Positions 55,861-64,000 of a DNA stretch of 64,000 nucleotides are shown piece by piece. The stretch is from Helianthus annuus (lineage: Eukaryota > Streptophyta > Magnoliopsida > Asterales > Asteraceae), in contig NC_035441.2 of assembly GCF_002127325.2 (NCBI RefSeq), forward strand, positions 47,930,663-47,994,662. Reading direction: 5' to 3'. The notes under the pieces were generated by a model. The model was not told where the DNA came from and searched no databases. It worked only from the letters and a program-made list of their open reading frames with translations. Position 1 is the stretch's first letter; each line of letters begins with the position of its first letter. Both the position numbers and the translations under genes were made by a program.

Positions 55861-56336
55861 TCGTTGGGAATTTTTCATTGATTAGCTACTCCCTAGTTGC
55901 CTCCAAAGCTAGATCTTCCAAGCGGGATAGATGATCTACAGTGGTGTTTTCTGCTCCTCTTTTGTCTTTTATTTCAATGTAAAATTCTTGGAGGAGTAGA
56001 ATCCATCTGATTAAACGTGGTTGGCATCCTGTTTCTTAAAAAGATAACGAATGGCTGCATGGTCTGTATAAACTATCGTTTTAGAAAGAACAAGATAAGA
56101 ACGAAATTTATTAAAAGCAAATACTACAGCTAGTAATTCTTTTTCAGTTGTTGTGTAATTTTCTTATGCATCGTTAAGTGTTTTACTAGCGTAATATATT
56201 GGGTGAAAATGCTTATCTTTTCTTTGTTCCAAGACGGCTCCAACTGCAAAGTCACTCGCATCACACATGATTTCGAAAGGTAATTTCCAATCAGGCGCTA
56301 TCATGATAGGTGCATTGACTAGCATTTCTTTTAGTG
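55861..56336 (-). pseudogene. RNase H region of the Athila element, broken
   Basis: Multiple stops. The C-terminal end is recognisable ([20 protein letters not shown], then [11 protein letters not shown]), as expected between RT and IN in Ty3/gypsy. Confidence 0.7.
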
Positions 56337-57614
56337 TTAAAAATGCTTGGTTTCAATCCTTGTCAAAGATGAATGCGCATTTTTTTCAAGTAATTTTGTT
56401 AAAGGTCTTGAGATTTTAGAAAACTCTTTGATAAATCGTCTATAAAATCCGGCATGCCCTAGGAAACTTCTGATGGCTCTAACGGAGGATGGGGGTGGTA
56501 ATCGAGAAATAGTGTCTATTTTAGCCCGATCAACCTCCATTCCTTCGCTTGAGATTTTATGTCCGAGTACTATTCCCTCCGTTACCATGAAATGGCATTT
56601 TTCCCAATTAAGGGCGAGGTTAGTTTCCTCACATCGGGATAGCATTCGTTCAAGGTCATCGAGGCATTGGTCATATGAATCTCCAAAGATAGAAAAGTCA
56701 TCCATGAAGACTTCCATAGTCTTTTCTATCATATCATAGAAGATGACCACCATGAAACGTTGAAAAGTTGCGGGGGCATTACATATACCAAAAGGCATGC
56801 GTCGATAAGCAAAAGTTCCATAGGGACATGTGAATGTTGTCTTTTCTTGGTCTTCGGGTTCTATCGGTATTTGAAAGTAATCTGAAAAACCATCTAAGAA
56901 ACAATAAAATTTGTGACCGGATAATCTTTCTAACATTTGATCAATAAAGGGTAAGGGAAAATAATCTTTCCTTGTTGCCTCATTTAATCGACGATAATCT
57001 ATACACACTCTCCATCCGGTGACGATTCTTGTTGGTATTAAGTCATTTTCTTTGTTAGTGACCACCGTCATACCTCCTTTCTTAGGAACTACTTGGACGG
57101 GACTTACCCAAGGACTATCGGAAATCGAGTAGATAAGCCCGGCGTCAAGTAATTTGATGACTTCATTTTTAACCACTTCTTGGACGTTTGGATTTACTCT
57201 ACGTTGTGGTTGTATTACCGATTTATAGTCATCATTCATTAAAATTTTGTGCGTGCACATGGAAGGGCTAATTCCTTTGATATCTACAAGCTTCCAAGCT
57301 ATCGCGTTTTTATGTTTTTTCAAAAGTGTGATTAATTTTTCTTTTTCTACACTAGTTAATTTGGACGAAATAATTACAGGTAACTTACCATCCTTGTCGG
57401 GAGAATCATATTCCAAACCTTTTGGGAGTTCTTTGAGCTCAAGTGGTGAGTCTTTAGGAGACTCCTTATTTGGTTGCTCATGTTGGTCAAGAACAAAAAA
57501 AGTTTGTTCAATGGTGACCTCTTCTTTGACAAAGTGGTCGATTTCTTCTTCCGTATCGGGTGGCTCATCTTCATCTTCAATTAGGGGGTCATCATTGCCG
57601 ATTGGATATTTCAT
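56337..57614 (-). pseudogene. Athila reverse transcriptase
   Basis: The longest open part of the element (425 codons). Motifs: PWVSPVQVVPKKGG, GWRVCIDYRRLNEATRKDYF, PFGICNAPATFQRFM and the catalytic VFMDDFSIFG (codons at about 56,697-56,708), then LGHKIS and the connection region FLGHAGFYRRFIKEFSKI. The two Asp of the active site are intact. These motifs, including the TVVTN insert after PKKGG, are typical of the Athila/Tat branch. The frame ends early at 56,337, where the RNase H region is out of phase, so no complete polyprotein can be made. Confidence 0.93.
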
Positions 57615-58040
57615 CGAACGCTCAAGATCGATACTTCTTTTGAATGCCCCTAATGGAATGGGTAGATTGTTTTGCTTTCGATTTTCAAAGCTTCGTGGGT
57701 TTTCACAAAAGGTCGTCCTAACATTAGTGGAGCGTCATCAAGGATGACGAAGTCGGTTGGGACTACCATTTGATTTGTTTGAACTAACACATCTTCAACT
57801 ACTCCCATTGATTTTATTGTTTTCCGATTAGATAGAAAAATGGGTATTTAAAGTAGAGAAAAATCACCAATACTTAATTTTTCAAAAATGTAGTTTGGCA
57901 TTATATTAACATAAAGAATTTTGAAAGAAACATGGAACCAGTGTAATGTTAATTTCAAATGGGTCATCTTTTATTAGCGTAGTTTGATCATTTGTTAACT
58001 TAATGCTTACCATTTCGTCAATTTAGTGTTAGTGTTTAAC
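57615..58040 (-). pseudogene. Aspartic protease region of the Athila element, remnant
   Basis: The minus strand carries DFVILDDAPLMLGRPF and HEALKIESKQN at about 57,620-57,770, the end of the retropepsin-like domain that precedes RT. The catalytic DTG-type motif could not be identified with certainty, and frameshifts separate this from the RT frame. Confidence 0.65.
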
Positions 58041-58044
58041 ACTT

Positions 58045-58812
58045 TTAAAAACTTAGCATGAGTAGGTACCAAACAATGGTTTCGAAAGAAGGTGACAAGA
58101 GGTTAATTTCTTGAAAATTAAACTCTTTTTGAATTTTAACGTTGTCGGACTCACCTTTTTCGTTGTTTAGTTCATGTGTCGGTTTTTCACTTACTTGTTC
58201 TTGCATTTTTACCTCTTCAACTATCACTTCTTTAGTACAAGTTACCTCTTCCCTTGCGTGGGATTCCTCTTCCCTTGCGGGGGCTTCTTTTATATAGCGC
58301 TCGATAGTTTTAAGGTGTTCTATTATCTTTTCGGCTACTGGGGAGATAGTTGGTGGTTCGTCAAAGCGATCGGAATAGATATCCCCACTTCTTGAGTTCG
58401 GAAGTTCGATCCTTGGTTCCTCATAATACTCATACGAGGTAGATGGTTCATACCATTGTTCCTCATTGTAAGTATATGATGGATAAGGGTCGTAACTTAG
58501 TTCTTCATAATACTCATATGAGGTGGCTTGTTCATGCCATGGTTCCTCATAGTAAGTATATGAAGGAGAGGACTCATAACTTGGTTCCTCAAAGTATGAG
58601 TATGAAGGCTCATACCTTGGTTCATCAAGATATGAGTATGAGGGAGAAGGTTCATACCTTGGCTCCTCATAGTATGTGTACGAAGGGGATGGTTCGAAGA
58701 GGTAACAATATTGTACCGAATGAGGATTACCACAAATGGTACAATACTCTTCTTCATAATCATCCTCATAGTGGTAATTGTAACCTCCTAAGTATTGATC
58801 CATAAGAATCAC
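58045..58812 (-). CDS. Tyr/Pro/Glu-rich ORF with a zinc-knuckle-like start (255 aa)
   Basis: Opens near CTICGNPHSVQYC (C-x2-C-x3-H-x4-C, one residue shorter than a standard retroviral knuckle). Residues about 38-135 are eight to nine imperfect repeats of PSPSYTYYEEPRYE type. Then comes an acidic, helical segment (EKIIEHLKTIERYIKE; AREEESHAREEV). It occupies the gag position just inside the 5' LTR, but no retrotransposon-gag domain is seen before or after it. It is a retroelement ORF of unknown role; it could be the middle of a larger gag whose flanks were lost. The first codon in the open frame is not decisive. Confidence 0.6.
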   Translation of the reverse strand: MILMDQYLGGYNYHYEDDYEEEYCTICGNPHSVQYCYLFEPSPSYTYYEEPRYEPSPSYSYLDEPRYEPSYSYFEEPSYESSPSYTYYEEPWHEQATSYEYYEELSYDPYPSYTYNEEQWYEPSTSYEYYEEPRIELPNSRSGDIYSDRFDEPPTISPVAEKIIEHLKTIERYIKEAPAREEESHAREEVTCTKEVIVEEVKMQEQVSEKPTHELNNEKGESDNVKIQKEFNFQEINLLSPSFETIVWYLLMLSF

Positions 58813-59180
58813 TCAGCAGACCACAACAAAGTCTCGGGACCAGAAAACAAAAATAAAAACGGAAACAGAGGCTGAGCACGGCCCCGTGTTCAATGAGCAC
58901 GGCCCGTGGTCAGATCCTGTATCTGGGCGTTTTGAAAAATGTGACTGGTTTTAAGCAGCACGAGGGCGTGTTCAGCGAACACGGCCCCGTGTTCAGACTC
59001 TGTAACTGGGTGTTTTGTTAATTTTTATGCAGCACAGGGGGCGTGTTCAGCGAGCACGTCCCCGTGTTCAGACTCAGTAATGCAAAAATTTAAGAAAAAT
59101 GCAGAAATGTGCGCGCAGTTTTAAAAAGGTTTTGAAAAACGATTAGGCCGTCGATTTTAAGTTTTCTTAAAATCCTTGTG
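58813..59180 (-). other. Athila leader with GC-rich palindromes
   Basis: Noncoding, with repeated CACGGCCCCGTGTTCA-type words at 58,875-59,065 about 50-90 bp apart. Confidence 0.7.
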
Positions 59181-59198
59181 TCCCCGGCAACGGCGCCA
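59181..59198 (-). other. tRNA-Asp primer binding site (Athila element)
   Basis: Minus strand TGGCGCCGTTGCCGGGGA, six bases from the LTR end. Confidence 0.93.
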
Positions 59199-59204
59199 AA
59201 AACT

Positions 59205-60967
59205 TGTTGTGTGTAAGGTGTAATATGTTTTTATTAATATTTTAAGCCCATTTTACACATTAGTCAAGTTTTAAATTTATAAAACACGATATTCTACTAA
59301 CACTAAACACACATATGGGCAAGTGCACCCATCGTGAGCGTAGTATAGCGTTGGTAAGATACCGAGGTCGTCCAAGGACACAAGAGCTTTTAGTACCGGT
59401 TTATTCTCAACGTCTAATTAAATCAAAATTTTAGAAAAAAGATTTTAAACATGAAAAATAAAAACTAGAAATGCTGAAAATAAAAATAAAAATAAAAAAC
59501 AGATATACAAGATGAATCACTTGGATCCAACTCGCCTTTAATGTATCCTTTGATGATTTCCGCACTTTTGCACTTTTTAAGAGATTATCTTAGTTATAGT
59601 AGGAGGCCCCTCTTTTGAAGGTGACGTTACCCTCAACCCAGTGGTTTGAGTCAACAAGGATACAATCCCAAAGGGTCGGAATATTGGAAGATAATTAATT
59701 AAGTTATTAATGCGAAAAGTGGTAGGCCCCTCTTTTGAAGGTGACGTTACCATCGGCTAAGTAGTTTGAGTCAGCAAGAGATACAATCCCAAGTAGCCGG
59801 TTTAATGTATTAATAGTAGTTTACATATGAGGGGATCAAGCCATTCGCACCCCCGCCATCCAATATCAGTGGGTATTGAAGGAGGTCCTAGTAAGCTTGA
59901 CCCAGGTCCTTGCAGGATCTATACACTGAACAAGGCAAGAACCTTACTAAACCATTCCCTTAACCCCCGACCAGGAAGCCAACATATCTCTATATAGACC
60001 ATAGAGATATGAATGGCGAAAATCTTTTACTTTATATAGACTAGTAAAGTAATGCCAAGACACCACGGACAAATGATAAAGAAGTTTCACCTTCAACATA
60101 AGAAACTAGTTATTAAAGTCATTAATACAAAACCAAATAAAAAGTGCGAAAAGATTAAAAATCAAAAGTAATACATTAAATGCTTGTCTTCACCAAGTGA
60201 TGTAAAAGACTTAGCCAAATATGGCCTTTGATTGACAAGAACTCTTACTATCAATCTTGGATCCCGAGACTACTACACACACTCTAAGGTGGATGATGGA
60301 TGATGGTGGTGGATGTGGGTGTTGTAGTGGTGGTGGAGTGGTGGCAAAGTGGGTGAGAGGTGGTTAGCCAAAGGATGCCTTTGAAGTGAGCCAAGCACCC
60401 CTATTTATAGCCTGAACAGAAGCCCGGCCACGGCCCCGTGTCCGCTGGACACGCCCCCGTGGCCATCCCTTTTCTCTTCCTTCATTTATTGCATTTGTCA
60501 TCATTGGGCTCCACACAACCCATGTTCACTGGGTACGACCCCGTGTGCAGAAGTGTATCTGTACTATCAAGATTTACAAGATTCTGCTAATCTTAGCATT
60601 GACCACGCCCCGTGCTGAGCTAGGCACGCCCCCGTGGTGGGCGTTGAAGCTTCCACAACTTTGTCCATTTCTGTAGACATCTTACCACGCCCCCGTGTCC
60701 AGTGAGCACGGGCCGTGGTCAACCTTCTGTTTCTTGTTTTTGCTTTTGGGGATACTGCCGAGGGGTCGGGCATGTCACGTTTATTCCTTTTCTTTGTATT
60801 TATGTTAGTTTTTGCTACATATTTGTTCCTTTTTTTCGTTTAAGCTCATTTGGTCCTGAAAATACAAAAGGAAGACAAAAGCACACTTTTTCCAACATTA
60901 GTACTAAAAAAGGGTTAGTTTTATGCCTCATTTGATGTAATTTATATGTTGCATTTTACACACATTA
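59205..60967 (-). repeat. 5' LTR of the Athila element
   Basis: TGTTGTGTGTAAGG...ACACACATTA on the plus strand; the final CA of the family end CATCA appears changed to TA. A minus-strand TATAAATA is at 60,409-60,402. GC-rich CACGGCCCCGTG-type words lie at 60,425-60,720, on the upstream side of the TATA box. Confidence 0.9.
60402..60409 (-). promoter_or_regulatory. TATA box of the Athila 5' LTR
   Basis: GGCTATAAATAGGGG on the minus strand, conserved in the nested solo LTR (46,302-46,309, plus strand) and split from its surroundings by that insertion at 47,500. Confidence 0.6.
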
Positions 60968-60972
60968 ACTGT

Positions 60973-63362
60973 CGTCGTGCTAATATCTTCCGATTAACAT
61001 CCGACCAAAGCATGTGTGTATTTTTCTGGTATGTATTCCTTTGAGTTGCGACGATTGATTTGATTTCTTTAGTATGCTCTTAATTTTTTGTTTTTCCGAT
61101 TAGGTTTGCTGGTGTTATTCGTCATTAGTTGCTGCCCAATTCATGTTCTTCTTAACCTCGATTGTGTTTGGTATGTTTGGATTTTTTTTTGCTGTTATTA
61201 TTTATTATGTATCTTATGTTTTTGTTTGTTAAAGCAGGTTTGTTGTTGTTTTGGTGACAAGGACAATTGTTATGGTAGTTCGCGTTGGTCAATAGCCGCA
61301 TCTTTGGGTGGCGATACAGGGGAGATTAGCGGGGACGAATGTTAGAACTAGGGGTCCGGCTAACTAATTTCTCCGGCGAGGTTCATAGATTATCATTTTG
61401 TTTATATATCTGATTTCGTCTCTTTATCTGGTGTTTGTTATCGATAATTTTTGTTTTGCTATTTTTAAACACATTTAGTTTAAAAGTTTGCCTTGTGGAT
61501 GCTCATGGTTTGTTTGATAAAGCTGGATCTCTTTTGAAAACCCTTTTAATCTATTGATTTGCAGGAGGTTCTCATGGTTCGTTTCTTGGCAACCTTATAG
61601 TGATACTCAGGTCTACACTCTAATCAACAATATGGTTCAGTTTTCACATCTTATTAGTATGTTTCTTTAATAGTTATTTTTGACTATATCATCTTGTGTT
61701 TTGTAGTTTTAATGATTTGTCCTCGACTATTGAGCAACCAGAGCAACAGTATCATTCACAGCCAGTTACACCTATTAGATCAATGAATTCCTCGCTAATA
61801 TGCCCTCTGGGATCGATGTAGCATATGTTAACTATTTAATTTTAACATGAGTTTAATTCTGCAGGTTTTTGTTTTGTATCGTGGTGTAGTTTACATCTGT
61901 TGTTCAGTTGTTTCTTTCAGGAGGTAAGGTTGCAATGATAGATGTTATGTTTAAACAAGGTAGACGGATTTCATTTATTTCTGTTGTTACAATGTCTATA
62001 AATGTGTGCTTTACAATCCAGTCATTCATAGGTTATATAGTGTTTACGTTCAAAGTAGATTTCTTTTGATTATGTTATTCTATTAATATGCATGATGAAC
62101 ACTAAAAGCATTTGCTTATGTGGAATGTGATAGATATTGGGTCGAGGTATTAGATAATTTGGAAAGAAAACCAAGATGATTAGCTAAAGATTAGACTTTC
62201 CAACCAACATTTCCAAAATATGCAGCAACGCTTGCCTTCCATCCAATCAATTTAATAGGGGTAGCAAGCTCTGATTGTCTTTGAATGTAAATTTTGTAAT
62301 ATGTTGATATACAATAGATCATGCTGATACTTTGATCTAATACTTGACGAATCATCTTGTCGTGTTTTGTTCTCCAGGGCACCATTTTCTTTCTTGATAT
62401 CATTTTTTTAGGCATTCTGTATTCTCTTTGTTTGGAATTAGAAACAAAACCCTAACAATAGCTTGAAATTTGAATTAAAGATGAAGAAAGTGTTTTGTGT
62501 TAAAAAAGACAAAAACACCTCCTCCTTCACTAATAAAGCCTCTGATCATGTATTGATTCTCTTTATTCATGCATTTTCTTTCGTTTATTGATTACTTTGG
62601 CTTTGTTTGTTGTTTTTTCGTTACCAAGTTTTGATTTGTTTCCGGTTGTAATATTTCATCTTATTCGGCATCCATTGCATTTTCATATCTTTGGCAAACG
62701 CGCATAACAAGGTATATTTTTTGTTGATCTCTCAATCCCCTTACTGCCTTACGATGAGAATCTAATTGAGTCCAACATAACGTTGTGGTCTTGTGGATAT
62801 AAAGGTTTTGATTGATTTTTTAACACAAAGGTGTGTATTATCTTATGGTGTGAATGTGAAATCTGACGTATTTTTGAAATCTCATGAAATCTGACATTAG
62901 ATCTCAACGTGATCAGTCTGATACCGAAGGCTCCATGCTAACGAGATCTACTCCGCAAAAGCAAGTTATTAGAGCATAATTTGTTATTATTTCAGTAATT
63001 GGACGTTATTGATTGCTATATCTGATTAATTAGATAATGAAATTGAACGAATGTAATACGATTTTACGAGTATGAGTGGTAGGATGGCCGCCGGTGAGAT
63101 ATCACTGGAAAAACATATAGAAGGATTAACATGTAAAGGTGGCGGCAGTTAACGGAGCTTCGTATTTGAGAAAAGCTATAAAATATAGAGAAACCAGTTA
63201 AAAGGTGACTCAGGTTCGATAGCCCCGTACACTTCCAAATATGTTTTCTTTTTTACAAGTTGAATAACGCACGAAATTTACATCAGATTTTATTTATTTT
63301 TTTATAAATATCTTCCCAAAAATCTGTGTGAGAAGATAAACTTGTCAACTGAGATCTATAGT
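60973..63362 (+). other. Exon/intron-like region, product unknown
   Basis: Several plausible GT/AG-bounded segments occur on the plus strand, for example 61,237-61,379 (after TTAAAGCAG), 61,565-61,610 (after TTGCAG) and 61,707-61,820. The last includes a protein-like stretch EQPEQQYHSQPVTPIRSM before a TAG. The T-rich spacers look like plant introns. I do not recognise a product and cannot join a clean reading frame. It may be the remainder of the transcription unit whose leader lies at 44,270-44,556. A minus-strand frame at 62,191-62,415 (MPKKMISRKKMVPW) after a TTAGGGTTTTG leader is another possible start. Confidence 0.3.
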
Positions 63363-64000
63363 GTCACACCCCCAAAATAGCATATGTGGAAACTCCGCGG
63401 GACGTGTGACGTACCAGGATTCAAGCCACAAATCACATTGAACCAATAACAATTATTTAAATAAAACATTCAATTCATTGCATAAGATAAATCCAAGTTA
63501 TAAGTTAAAACCAAGGAAAACGTTCAGCGAAAGCATATAGTAAATTGTTAAACAATTATTGCAAAATAAGTGTTCAAAACCAATGTATCATATATCCAAG
63601 AGTCTCGATCCATGACCACTCCAGCACTCCCAGATAGCAAGTCCAGAATTAGAAATCTAACGACCTGCAAGCATGTAGACAAGTGTGTCAGACGACACTG
63701 GTGAGTTCAAAGTTTTGTTAACACGCTTAGTCACCAGTTATGTGTATAAACAGTTCAACGGTTTGTTTTGATGTTGTTATTAACTCGATTACCGCAATGG
63801 CTACAAGATGTATTTGCCCAACCCCAATGCCTCTATCAAAGCATTGGTCAAGTGGTCAAGGTAATTAGTTTACGCCCGTCCTCTCCGGTACGATGTGAGG
63901 GTGCCAATCCTAATAGCGCTATCAACTAATAACCTCGTTGCCTCCCCGGCAACTATCGGTAGATGTAAGGGGTCTTATATGATAGAAACTGAGTATAATA
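63363..64000. mobile_element. LTR edge of another retrotransposon, cut by the window end
   Basis: Starts abruptly with TGTCACACCCCCAAAATAGC, a terminus like the reverse complement of the right end of the solo LTR at 30,516-34,624 (TGTCACACAC). No ORF. The element continues beyond the window, so orientation and completeness are unknown. Confidence 0.55.

Larger units (their letters stand above)
44557..60967 (-). mobile_element. Decayed Athila-type Ty3/gypsy retrotransposon
   Basis: LTRs at 44,557-48,065 (3', split by a nested solo LTR) and 59,205-60,967 (5'), a tRNA-Asp primer site at 59,181-59,198 and a polypurine tract at 48,066-48,078, all consistent with minus-strand transcription. Order from the right: Tyr-rich zinc-knuckle-like ORF, PR, RT, RNase H, IN, then an ATHILA ORF-1-like ORF. 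No normal gag domain was seen. Flanking ACGGT (44,552-44,556) and ACTGT (60,968-60,972) match at 4 of 5 positions, a probable decayed TSD. All coding parts carry stops or frameshifts. Confidence 0.85.

Noticed and set aside
58443..58805. Plus-strand and alternative minus-strand frames overlapping the Tyr-rich ORF
   Set aside because: Shadows of the repetitive coding sequence in other frames.

Overview
This is plant nuclear DNA. It is AT-rich, has introns with GT/AG borders, LTR retrotransposons, MULE and hAT MITEs, Helitron-like ends, and a villin gene end. The LTR-retrotransposon accessory proteins and repeat types look like those of Asteraceae (daisy family). That placement is inference from remembered family resemblance, not from a search.

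Layout. 1-3,100: the 5' end of a villin (actin-bundling) gene on the minus strand, with two coding exons, a long 5'-UTR intron holding a degenerate 140-190 bp repeat, and a CT-rich 5'-UTR exon. 3,100-12,700: a gene-free belt of small DNA transposons. Most boundaries can be fixed from target-site duplications (TSDs): hAT MITEs (5,491-6,047; 6,216-6,511), Mutator-like elements (6,692-7,667; 8,467-8,839) and a Pack-MULE-like element (9,592-10,817). A broken copia 3' end follows (11,818-12,558).

12,833-30,466: a complete, recent, minus-strand LTR element with two 813/814-bp LTRs, TSD ACCAA, an initiator-Met-tRNA primer site and a polypurine tract. It has no gag, protease, integrase or reverse transcriptase. 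Instead it carries three near-identical 5.0-kb tandem copies of a leader plus two in-frame ORFs (351 aa, then up to 971 aa). The ORFs are separated only by a TAG codon in a readthrough-like context (TAG CAG TTG). This recalls the env-like region of Sirevirus/SIRE copia elements. The copies differ much less from each other than the LTRs do, which suggests tandem amplification after insertion.

30,516-44,550: nested elements. A 4.1-kb solo LTR (TSD ATATC) is followed by a series of TIR elements that all abut (TA)n microsatellites (32,215-33,777; 35,012-35,414; 35,478-42,235; 42,246-42,468). The largest carries a decayed nine-exon gene for a Ulp1/C48-type cysteine protease and a nested solo LTR. 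Helitron-like 3' ends lie at about 12,700, 42,780 and 43,500.

44,557-60,967: a decayed Athila-type Ty3/gypsy element on the minus strand. It has a tRNA-Asp primer site, a Tyr-rich zinc-knuckle-like ORF where gag would be, PR-RT-RH-IN remnants, an ATHILA ORF-1-like ORF, and a 3' LTR split by an inverted solo LTR of its own family. A plus-strand fragment of a relative sits inside it. The flanks look like a transcription unit that the insertion split. 60,968-63,362 has exon/intron-like sequence but no recognised protein. At 63,363 another LTR begins and runs off the window.

Apart from villin, nearly everything here is mobile DNA. The points most worth following are the pol-less, triplicated Sirevirus-like element with its in-frame TAG, its hairpin around the polypurine tract, and the set of (TA)n-associated TIR elements with related termini.
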